The translations under genes and the position numbers were made by a program. The notes beneath the pieces were generated by a model that saw only the letters and a program-made list of their open reading frames with translations, was not told the DNA's origin and made no database searches. A stretch of 37,823 bases of DNA from Pseudomonadota bacterium (GTDB lineage: Bacteria > Pseudomonadota > Gammaproteobacteria > Pseudomonadales > Pseudomonadaceae), in assembly GCA_023388335.1 (NCBI GenBank), contig JAEWGL010000042.1:1-37823 (forward strand). The letters are read 5' to 3'. Positions 27,711 to 37,823 of the stretch are shown here, piece after piece. Numbering within the stretch: position 1 is the first letter of the stretch; each line of letters starts with the position of its first letter.

Positions 27711-27733
27711 AAGCCGCATGGTTCATGCGGCTT
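27711..27733. terminator. Hairpin terminator between convergent genes
   Basis: AAGCCGCATG (27711-27720) and CATGCGGCTT (27724-27733) form a perfect 10-bp stem with a 3-base loop. On the minus strand a T-rich CTTCTTTTG follows, so it best terminates the DUF892 gene. It may also end the LysR transcript. Confidence 0.85.
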
Positions 27734-27740
27734 GAATGAC

Positions 27741-28250
27741 TCATTTCTTAGCTTCTTGTCCCGGCGTTGCCGAGCGTGCAAGAAACGCTCGCGTGATTTC
27801 AGGTAAGTGATCCTTGAGCCATTCGGCCATCGCGATCTCTTCCTGCAGGATTGAGCGGCACGCCTCTGCTGTCAGCTCATCCCCGGCATAAGTCGCTGCC
27901 TCAATCAAAACGGTGTAGGAGGCGATCTCGAGGTTTTCGAATACGTACCCGGCCATCGCGCCTTTGACCACTTCGTCGCTCATGGTCATCCCACCCACCG
28001 CCTGGCCGAACGCCATAAGCTTGCCGGCTAGGTCCTTCAAGGTCGAGGTGCTGCCGCCTAGGCGTTCGATGCACTCCACCAGCAGCCGTTGTTGCCCTTC
28101 GGTTTCCACTACGTGCTGCTCGATCCTGGCTTTGAGTTGAGGGTAATGCTCCAGCCGTTCAGCCTGCGCTTTGAGCATCTTTTCCGCTTGCTGCTCCATC
28201 GCGTGGGCATCGCGCAGCCAATCTAATAGGTTATCAATGGGCTTGGTCAT
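27741..28250 (-). CDS. Ferritin-like DUF892 protein (YciE/YciF family)
   Basis: The 169-aa all-helical protein begins MTKPIDNLLDWLRDAHAMEQQ and carries the acidic/His residues of a ferritin-like four-helix bundle (for example HAMEQQAEK, HVVETEGQQ and LQEEIAMAEWL). The DUF892/YciF family is stress-induced and proposed to bind a di-metal centre; its biochemical role is not settled. The ATG at 28250 has AAAAGGAG upstream. Extra in-frame codons to 28388 lack support. Its neighbours, a DUF2934 gene and a ligD remnant, often occur with it in Pseudomonas stress gene groups (recollection, not checked). Confidence 0.9.
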   Translation of the reverse strand: MTKPIDNLLDWLRDAHAMEQQAEKMLKAQAERLEHYPQLKARIEQHVVETEGQQRLLVECIERLGGSTSTLKDLAGKLMAFGQAVGGMTMSDEVVKGAMAGYVFENLEIASYTVLIEAATYAGDELTAEACRSILQEEIAMAEWLKDHLPEITRAFLARSATPGQEAKK

Positions 28251-28489
28251 GGCGTGCTCCTTTTCAAGGGGTGTGTAACTAAGAAGCACCCTGGCGCTGT
28301 GCGTTCGCGCTGGGTGACGAGTGGAACCCTGACTGTAGGATGGCCGATCGTCGCGTTGCCGGATCACGGCCACAACTTCTCTGCTCACCCCAGGTCAGCC
28401 AAGAACAGCCCTAGGTGATCACGCACTAAGCATCCACGAGCGCCTGGAACGGCAACAAGGCAACGCAACCCTGACAGGAGGATGACACC

Positions 28490-28687
28490 ATGATCGACGA
28501 AAGCCAGATTCGCGCGCGGGCCTACGAGCTATGGGAGCTTGCCGGCAAGCCAGACGGCGCAGAACAGGAACACTGGCGCCAGGCGCTTGAACAGTTGCAG
28601 GCGCAGCAACCAGCGGGAGGCGATTCGCCAGATTCGGTATCCGACGGAACGCAATCCGGTGTGTCTCAAAATGACGGTGATCGTTAA
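28490..28687 (+). CDS. DUF2934 small protein
   Basis: The 65-aa protein has the DUF2934 core IRARAYELWELAGKPDGAEQEHWRQA followed by a disordered Gly/Ser/Asp tail. The ribosome site AGGAGG is strong and well placed before the ATG at 28490. The family is found in Pseudomonas and rhizobia, often beside stress and DNA-repair genes; its function is unknown. It is divergent from the DUF892 gene and convergent with the next small gene, with a hairpin between them. Confidence 0.85.
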   Translation: MIDESQIRARAYELWELAGKPDGAEQEHWRQALEQLQAQQPAGGDSPDSVSDGTQSGVSQNDGDR

Positions 28688-31600
28688 CAGCACCTGACGT
28701 GGAAGTGCAGCCCCCGGCTGAAATCACGCGGGGGCAGCGCCTGACTAACCGCCTACCCGTAGCGGTCCTGCCACGGGCACATAGCGAACGGGCGTTTCGG
28801 CCGTAAAGATAACGATCTCGTCGTCACCGTAGCCAAAACCTTCCTCCTTCAGGTTGATCGAATGCACGCTGTGTTCACGCGCCTGGTCATCGGTCAGCTT
28901 GGTATACAGGCGATCATCCACGCCTGTGCTAAATCGATCTCCGGGATACAGGGAAGAGAATGTCAGGCTGGTGGAAGTGGTATTCATGCTGGCCTCTGCC
29001 TAAGTCATGTCATCGAGCTACCGAAAAGCGTCGTGGGCGCCGCGGATTGAAACGGTGTAGCCAGCGTCAATCAGTGCAGGCCTGTTCTTCGATAGAGGCA
29101 AGGGACCGGGTGTTGTTCCAATGAGCTGACGAAACGGTAGCGCCGATGAGGTTGCCCGTGGCCCTCGCTCCCGCCAGACCTGCAATCACCCCCTGGCCCC
29201 GGCCGAGCATTTTGACTGAACAATCGCACTGTCGGCCGAATCGGAGAAGTAGACCTGGTTCCCGTTGACGAGCCCGAGCCTTATGGGCGAGGAGCGGTGG
29301 CATGGACGATATGACCCTGGCCTTTTTGGTCTTTGCTTGCACTCACCCGCAGGCGCTCGCCAAGGTGCACGCGCTCACCGCGGCCGATGCCGCAGAAGCC
29401 GGAGAGCCTCTTCCCACGCTTAGGGAAACCATGGTCACCCAGATATTGAGCGCTGAGGCCAAAGCCCAAGGCCTCAGCCTGGAGGCATTTGTCCAGGAGA
29501 CGGCAGGCCGACCGGCAGATCAGCTTGACCTGCCACCCACATCGGATTCCGCCACACCAGGGCTTGAGAAATACAATCGCATGCGGGATTTCGCGGCATC
29601 GCCCGAGCCCTCTGGCATGGCCAAGCCTTCGAAGCGCGCAGGACGTTCAACGTCCCAAGCCCTACAGTTCTGTGTTCAGAAGCACGATGCAACTCGCCTG
29701 CACTATGACTTTCGCCGCGAGTTGGATGGCACGCTCAAGAGCTGGGCTATTCCGAAGGGACCGTGCTTCGATCCGAAGGTAAAGCGGCTCTCGGTGCATG
29801 TGGAAGATCACCCGCTTGAATACGCCACGTTCGAAGGGAGCATCCCTTTCGTCGACTACCTGCGCAACAGTAAGGGCGCGACCACTGCGAACGTCTACAC
29901 CGCTCGCGCTCGGGAAGGTCTGCCTGTATCGGTACCGATTTACCGCGAGGAAGTGGCGGACCTCACGGGTGCCGCACAGTGGAACATCAAGACCTTGCAC
30001 CAGCGGTTGGACGAACTCGGGCGTGATGATCCCTGGGCTGACATGGCAGGTACTACTCAACTTATTACAGACGAGATGCGGATACGGCTTGGCTTGAAAC
30101 CCAAGCAATAGCACCCCACGTTTTCCCCAGGCCTCTAAAACCGGTAATCCGCCGGCACCTCTCGAGCGATGAAGTGCTGCATGTGTTCGAGAAAGCTGAT
30201 CTGCAGTTTCGACGCCGGTCCTTGAACTGGCAGCAGCATGCTGAAATCCGTCTCGATCGCCGGTTCGAACGCCCTGAACACGACGCCACTGCCTCGGTAC
30301 TCGACTGCGCTGATGGCATCGACCAATGCCACCCCAAGCCCTTGTTCGACGAAGCCGCACATGGGCTGCGACAGTTGGGCTTCCAGGCGCAGTACGCGCT
30401 CGACGCCATAAGCGGCAAAGATCGAGTCGATGTGCTGGCGCGAGCCAATGGATTGGGGATAGGAAATAAAGGCTTCACCCTGCAGGTCCTGCGCACGGAT
30501 CGTAGACGTGTCCTTCAGGCGATGATTGGCCGGCAGTGCGCATAGCATACGCGTGGCCAGGAGTTTTTCTGCCCGCGGGCTGGGGTAGCTGTTGGGCAGC
30601 ACGATGATGCCCAGGTCGCAGCGCTGGCCAACCACCAGGTCCACGACCTCGCGCGATGATTGCACCAGCAGCGAAATCTGCACGTGTTCATGTTCGCTCA
30701 AGAATGCGGCGATGGCGCGTGGCAGGAACGATAGACCCATGGCCGGGGCACTGGCGATGTGCAGCGAGCCGCGTTTCAGGCTGCGGATGTCCTGCGCCGT
30801 CCGGGCAATACGTTCGACCCCGAGCAGTGAGCGTTGCACTTCCTGATACAGCGTCATTGCTTCGGCGGTGGGTTGTAACCGGCCCTTGATCCGGTCAAAC
30901 AGACTGAAACCGATGTCCTCTTCAAGGCTGGCTATCAGCCGCGTTGCCGCGGGTTGCGAGATGTTGAGCATCTCGGCGGCACGGGTAACGGTCTGGCCCA
31001 GGATGACCGCGCGAAAGGCTTCCAGCTGGCGAAGATTCATGCAGCATCCTTTTAAAAACCATAACGAGAAAACATAGGCTTGCCAAAATAAAGCATTTTT
31101 CAAGCGGCTGTCAGCTCTCTAGGATCATCTGCATCAGGATCATCCAGGTGCAATGCCAGCGTTGTAGGTGATTCATCAGCATTGAAAGAGCGACAGCACG
31201 ACTCATGCAAAAAACTGATGTCTTGGTAATCGGGGGCGGTTTGGTGGGGCTGTCCATTGCCTATGGGCTCGCCTTGCTCGGACGCCAAGTCAGCGTCCTG
31301 GATGAAGGGGATGATGCCTTTCGGGCCGCGCGCGGCAACTTCGGCCTGTTGTGGGTGCAGGGCAAGGGTTACGGGATGAGCCCCTATGCGCAATGGTCGC
31401 GCGAAGCGGTGGCGTTGTGGCCACGGTTTGCCGCCTCCCTGCAAGCTGATAGCGGGATCGACGTTCATCTGCACCAGCCGGGCGGTTTTCAGCTGTGTCT
31501 GAGTGAACAAGAGATGGCCGAAGAAAGCCGCCGGTTGCTCTGGTTGCGCGAGGCCATGGACGGTGATTATCCGTTTGAATTGCTGGAAGCGGACCAACTG

Positions 31601-34600
31601 CGCGCTCGCTTGCCGGGTGTGGGCCCGACCGTGGTGGGCGGCTGTTACTCACCCATGGATGGCCATGTCAATCCATTGAAATTGTTGCGTGCGTTGTACG
31701 CCGCCTGTCAGGCGCGAGGGGTCAGGATCGTCAATGGCCAGCGGGTCCGCGCCATTGGTCAGCGGGCCTCGGGCTTCGAGCTGGACGCCGGTGAGCAGCG
31801 CTGGCATGCCGGGCAGCTGGTATTGGCCGCTGGCCTTGGCAACCGCGAGTTAGGCGCACAATTGGGCATGGACGTGCCAGTGAGCCCCAACCGTGGGCAG
31901 ATCCTGGTCACCGAGCGACTCAAACCCTTTCTGCATTACCCCACCACTTATGTGCGCCAGACCGATGAAGGCACGGTTCAGTTGGGCGACTCCCATGAGT
32001 CGGCGGGGTTCGATGACGGTACCAGCAGCGACGTGATGGCCGACATTGCCCGGCGCGCCGTGCAGTGCTTCCCCCGCTTGGCAGAGGTGCGTCTGGTTCG
32101 GGCCTGGGGTGCGCTGCGCGTATTGAGCGCCGACGGTTTTCCCATCTATGAAGCTTCGCGGGACTGCCCTGGGGCGGTCGTGGTCAGTTGCCATAGCGGC
32201 GTGACCCTGGCGGCAATCCATGCCTTGCGTCTGGCGCCGTGGATTGGGGGTGATTATGACGAGCCGGGGGTGGCGGCTTTCGGTCTGCTGCGCTTCAGCC
32301 GCAACCATGAGGTGCGCCATGCCGGCTGAGAGCATGTTCCGGGCTTTGGGGCCCGCGGATCAAACCGTGCAGATCGAATTCGAAGGCGCGTCCTTGTCGG
32401 TGCCCGCAGGCGTGTCCCTGGCCGCCGCATTGCTGCTCAGCGGCGTTACTCACACGCGCGAAAGCGCGGTCAGCGGCAGGCCCGGCGCGCCCTTCTGCAT
32501 GATGGGCGTGTGTTTTGAATGCCTGGTCGAGGTGGACGGGCAAGCCAATTGTCAGGCGTGTCTGCTCCCGGTTCGAGCCGGCATGCGTGTTCTGCGCCAG
32601 CGCGGGGCTCGGGAGTTTCTGGCCGATGGCCACGCCGAGGAGGGCGCTGATGAATAAGCAAACGGTCGATCTGATCGTGATTGGCGCAGGCCCCGCGGGC
32701 ATGAGCGCGGCCCTTGAGGCCACCGGACATGGCTTGTCGGTTGTCGTGCTGGATGAGCAGGCCAGCCCCGGTGGGCAGATCTATCGCAACATCCTGCAGG
32801 CCGATGCGCGCAGCCGCGGCGTGTTGGGTGACGATTATCAGGCGGGCGCTGGGCTGGTCGCCAAGTTCCTCCAGTGCGGGGCTCGGTACCTGGGGAACGC
32901 GGCGATCTGGCAGGTGACACCCCAGCGCAAGGTGCATTACCTGATCGATGGCCGCGCTGAAGTCCTGCAAGGGCGTCATGTGCTGATTGCCACCGGTGCG
33001 TTCGAGCGACCGATGCCTATCCCCGGTTGGACCTTGCCCGGCGTCATGACCGCCGGAGCCGGCCAGATCCTGCTCAAAAGCGCTGCGCTGGTGCCGAGGC
33101 AGCCGGTGCTGTTGGCCGGCTGCGGGCCCCTGTTGTACCTGCTTGCGGTGCAATACCTGCGGGCGGGCCTCGCCATCGAGGCGCTGGTGGACACCAGTGG
33201 CCGGGGCGACCTGCTGCGAGCCTGGCGCGAAATCCCTGGCGCCTTGCGCGGCTGGCGTGACCTGCTCAAGGGCCTGCAACTGCTAGCGGAACTGAAACGC
33301 GCCGGGGTCAGGCATGTGCGCGATGCCCGAGACTTGCGTATCGAAGGTCAGGCACAGGCAAGCGCCCTGAGTTTCGACAGTGGCGGTCGGCGCTGGACCA
33401 TCCCCGCCCCGCTGATCTTGCTGCATCAAGGCGTAGTACCCAACACCCAGATCAGTTGGTCGCTACGCCTCGAACATGACTGGAGCGAACAACAGCTGTG
33501 CTGGATCGCGCGCCGTGACAGCCTGGGCGAAACCAGTCTGCCGGGCATTTTCATCGCCGGTGACGGCGGGGCCATCGGTGGCGCACAAGCGGCGCTGCTC
33601 GAAGGCCGTCAGGCTGGGCTGGCGATCGCCGCCAGCGCGGGAAAAGTCGATTCGCGGCAGCTGCGCCAACGGCTCGCCCATTATCGAAAGGCCCTGCGTC
33701 GCCAGCGTGCCGCGCGGCCACTGATCGATGCGGTGTACCGCCCGCAACAGCAAAACCGCATACCCGCCGACGAGGTGATTGTCTGCCGTTGCGAAGACGT
33801 CAGCGCCGGCGCGATTCGCCAGCACGTCGCGCTCGGTTGCCTGGGGCCCAACCAGACCAAGGCGTTCGGTCGCTGCGGCATGGGGCCGTGTCAGGGCCGC
33901 CTCTGTGGTCTGAGCGTCACCGAAATCATCGCCGAGCAACGCCAGGTACCCGCCGCCGCGGTTGGCTATTACCGCATTCGTTCGCCTCTTAAACCCATCA
34001 CGCTTGCCCAATTGTCCACTGAAACACCTTTCACTCAGGAGCCTTTATGAGCCTTATCCAACGCATCGAAAGCAATCCACGCCTGAGCCGCAGCGTCGTG
34101 CATAACGGCGTGGCCTGGCTTAGCGGCATCGTGGCCGCCGATTGCAGCCAGGACATCCGTGGCCAGACGCGCCAAGTGCTGCAACGGCTCGATCAATTGC
34201 TGGAAATGTCCGGCAGTGACAAGAGCCGGCTGCTCAGCGTGCAGATCTGGATGAAAGACATGAGCGCCGATTTCGCTGGCATGAATGAAACCTGGAGTGA
34301 CTGGGTCGATGCCGCGCAAACGCCGGCACGTGCCACCGCCCAAGTGATGTTCGATGATCCGCAGATCCTGTTGGAGTTGATCGTCACCGCGGCCGTTTGA
34401 ATGTCCGTGTAGTACCCGTTGCGCTTGGTAAAACCTTGCGCAACGACAGAGGAGGTAGCCGATAGAGCCGCCACCTCTGCCTGTTCACATTGCCGCTGCC
34501 ATAACGGACGCCTTCTTTCGCGGAGCGTCCGACATGAATAACATCGCATCTGGAGCCATGTATGAACGTTAAAAACATTGCATTGAAGGTCGGCCTCATT

Positions 34601-37600
34601 TCGCTTATGGCGTTCGGCGCCAACCTGCACGCGGCGGAGCAGGCTCTTCGCCTGGGCATCGAAGCGGCGTACCCGCCATTTGCCTCGAAGACGCCCGATA
34701 ACACCATCGTCGGCTTCGACTACGACATCGGCCAGGCACTGTGCGCCGAAATGAACGTCAAGTGCGTCTGGCAGGAACAGGAATTCGACGGGCTGATTCC
34801 AGCGCTCAAGGTGAAGAAAGTCGACGCGGTGATTTCTTCGGTATCCATGACCCCTGAACGGATGAAATCGGTCGACTTTACCAATCGCTACTACCGCATT
34901 CCGGCGCGCCTGGTGTTCAAGAAGGGCAGTGATGTCAGCGAAATTCCGGCCCAGCTCAAAGGCAAACGAATCGGGGTGCAGCGCGCAACCAACTTCGATC
35001 GCTACGTCACCGAAAAGTTTGTCCCGGCCGGTGCTGAAATCGTGCGCTACGGTTCGCAGAACGAAGTGTTCCTCGACCTGCTGGGCGGGCGTCTCGACGC
35101 CACCATGGCCAGCTCGGTGGTGATCGATGAAAGCCTGTTGAAGCGGCCGGAAGGGCAAGAGTTTGAGTTCGTCGGCCCGAATTTTACCGAAGAGCGGTTT
35201 TTTGGTACCGGCATCGGCATCGCCGTGCGCAAGAACGATCCGCTGGCGGGGCGTTTCAACCAGGCATTGGCGACCATTCGTGCCAACGGGACCTACGACA
35301 AAATTCGCCAGAAGTATTTCGATTTCGATATCTACGGCGAGTAACCCGCGCACATTCTTTCGGCCGGCGTCGGTGTTAACGGGTGCTCGGCCGGCATCCG
35401 GGTGTTGCCCACTTGCCTCTAGGGCATCCCGTTTCTTCCATGCAATCGAAAACCAGGACGACTGCTCAGGCGCTCGTAGTAGTCCTTCACTGCCGGCAGA
35501 TGTGGCTGCTCGAAGGGTGTTTCAAACCACCTGTTGACCGAAAGGCCAATGGGTATGTCTGCCAACGAAAACCGCTCACCGGCGACGTAAGCGCCGGTCG
35601 AGGCGAGCTGCCGATCCAGTATCCGCATGCGCCCAGACCAATCCGCGCACCCGGCGGCGAGCGCCTCTGCGTCTTGATGCGAGGGCGACTGCCTGACCAG
35701 CGACATGAACGCGTAGCTCCAGGACCTGTTTAACTCCGACGCTTGCCAGTCGATCCATTGATCGACTCTCGCCCTCGCTCCCGCTTCGGGTGGGTAGAGA
35801 GCGGCCATGCCGTAACACGTTGCGAGGTAGCGGATGATGGTGTTGGATTCCCACAGCGTGAAGTCGCCATCCTCAATGACCGGGATCATACCATTGGGGT
35901 TCATCGCAAGGAATTCAGGCGTATCGGTAGATTTGAAACCTGCTCCCCAATCCTCTCGCTCGAAAGGGATACCGATTTCAACACAGGCCCATAGCACCTT
36001 TCGCACATTGATCGAAGTGGCTCTGCCCAAAATCCGTAACATACGTTCATCCTCGTCTGGGGAAAGGGCACCGTCCATGACGGTTATATGCCGGTCAAGG
36101 ATAGTCGCCATGTGGCCAGTCAATCATCCCGGGCTTCACTCGCCGGCCAGCATCCGCTTGCGTTCGAACGCGCACGCTTAGAGTGGGGAAAATAAATCTT
36201 TCCCCATTGCCATGCGCTTTGCCCAATCAAGCTCCACCCCTGAAACAGGAAACGCCCCAGGCCGTCAACTTGAATGGAAGATGGTAGTGCTGGGCGGTAT
36301 CGGCCAGGCCGAACCGGTAGATGAGCACATCGAGAAACGGCACCGCCGGCAACGCCGCACCCTGCGCGCGATAAAAATCCGCCACGTACAGGGTCGCCTC
36401 ATAAACGCCGACGGTGCAGCGTGGGCGTTGGTTTTCCAGACCGGGTAACAGGCCATTGCTAGCGATCCGCTCATGCGCGATCAGCGCTCGCGCTTCGCCC
36501 TCCAGGCAGTCCAAACGTACCTCCAGCCCCTCGGCCACGCAGCCGCTGGCGACGTCGACGATATGGATGGAGATGCCTCCGTTCATGACCAGAAGCCTTT
36601 GTGCGGCTCTGCTGCTTCGGCTTCCAGCAACGGCCCCAGTACGCTGACCTGACGCTGGCCCCTGGCGAACACCTCGCGGCACGGCAGGGAAAACGTCGGG
36701 TTCTCAGGGTGATCCCCCGTGAGGCCGAGCAGGGCGTGTTCGGACAAGGCGTAAACCACCCGGCCAATACCCGTCCAATACACCGCTCCGGCGCACATGC
36801 AGCAGGGTTCGGCACTGGTGTAAAGGGTGCAGGATGCCAGTTCTTGCGGGCTGAGCAGCTTCGCCGCAGTGGCCGCCGCGACCAGTTCAGCGTGTTGAGT
36901 GGGGTCACCTTGCGGCGGCATGGAATTGTTGCCGGCTTCGGCGATCACCTTGCCGTCGCGGTTGGCCACCAGCGCCGCGAAAGGATGGCGCCCGCGCTGC
37001 CTTGAGGCATCGGACAGGGCAATGGCGCGACGCAACAGTTCGATGTCGAGGTCGGTGGTGCCGGCCGGGATCAGCGACGTAAAGCTGGTCATGGGATAAC
37101 TCCTTGGCAGTGAGAAATTACAACGATCAGTCGGCCAGTTCGCCCGCTGGGGCATCGACGGGGTCAGCCGTTTTTTCTTTGGGGTTGAGCAGGACGTTAA
37201 GCACGATGGCGGTAATCGCGCCGAGGAAAATGCCGCTTTCGAGAATCAGCTTAAGGGTGCCATTGGCATGCTCGAACAGGGCTGGGAAGGACATTGGCAA
37301 CACACCGATACTGACCGACACCGCGACGATGATGCCGTTGCGCGTGCCTTCGAATTGCACCCGCGACAACTCCTGAATGCCGGCCACCGTCGTCATGCCA
37401 AACATGACGATGGCGCAGCCGCCCAGCACCGGCGTTGGCACCGCGGCGATCAAGGCGCCGAGTTTGGGAAACAGGCCCATCAGCACCATGATTGCCCCGG
37501 CAGCGGCAACCACGAACCGGCTCTTGATATTGGAAAGAGCAATCAGGCCGGTGTTCTGGGTATAGGCGTTGTAAGGAAAACTGTTGAACAAGCCGCCGAG

Positions 37601-37823
37601 CATGGTCGACAGGCCGTCGGCGCGAAACGCGTTGCCGAGCGTTTGCTGGGTGGTGGGCTTGCCGACCAGCTTGCCGATGGCCAAGCAGTTACCGGTGGTC
37701 TCGGCCATGATCACCAGCATCGCCAGGGTCATGATCAAAATCGGCGCCAGGGAGAATTCCGGTATGCCGAAGGCCATGGGCGCACTCAATTCGAACCAGG
37801 CTGCTTCGCTGACTTGGCTGAAG

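Overview
The window reads as chromosomal DNA of a Pseudomonas species, probably from the putida/fluorescens group. It is GC-rich with compact genes and Shine-Dalgarno sites of the AAGGAG type. It carries hallmark Pseudomonas genes: an MvaT/MvaU-family H-NS analogue, a preT/preA pyrimidine-degradation locus, an OsmC-YcaO fusion and HcnABC-like oxidoreductases. No rRNA, tRNA, CRISPR array, prophage or complete insertion sequence was seen.

Region 1 (1-6781) is the reductive pyrimidine catabolic locus. On the minus strand lie dihydropyrimidinase (hydA), preT and the start of preA. Divergently, on the plus strand, lie an NCS1 nucleobase permease and an M20-type N-carbamoyl-beta-alanine amidohydrolase. 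Together they import uracil/thymine, reduce the ring, open it and remove the carbamoyl group. A 609-bp intergenic region with two perfect dyads separates the two arms. trmK (tRNA m1A22 methyltransferase) follows.

Region 2 (7855-14311) looks like an aromatic-acid uptake/decarboxylation cluster. It holds an AAHS-type MFS importer, a metal-dependent decarboxylase-like amidohydrolase related to salicylate/2,3-dihydroxybenzoate decarboxylases, an alginate_exp-type outer-membrane channel and a DHA1 MFS transporter. Its divergent LysR regulator is broken by an 11-bp tandem duplication.

Region 3 (14609-18256) has a small conserved-type protein, a hairpin-forming MITE with perfect inverted ends, an MvaT/MvaU nucleoid protein, and a 734-aa OsmC-YcaO fusion that ends in a strong terminator.

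Region 4 (18323-27690) is a nine-gene minus-strand operon. It encodes a PotABCD-like ABC importer, two DAO-type FAD oxidoreductases, a small [2Fe-2S] protein, an FAD/NAD(P) oxidoreductase with a Bfd-like C-terminus and a RidA imine deaminase. A divergent NocR/OccR-like LysR gene faces it.

Region 5 (27741-30111) separates two related modules. It contains a DUF892 (YciE/YciF-like) protein, a DUF2934 protein, a small hypothetical and a chimeric remnant of ligD.

Region 6 (30135-35344) is a second, paralogous oxidoreductase module in the same order: divergent LysR, DAO-type subunit, [2Fe-2S] subunit, FAD/NAD(P) subunit, RidA, then an LAO/HisJ-type binding protein. The two modules probably oxidise different amino- or imino-acid (opine-like) compounds and clear the imine product through RidA. 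Neither substrate can be read from the sequence.

Region 7 (35419-37823) contains a glutathione S-transferase and a minus-strand purine operon: an NCS2 permease cut by the window end, a guanine-deaminase-like CDA enzyme and a transthyretin-like (HIU hydrolase family) protein that lacks some family residues.
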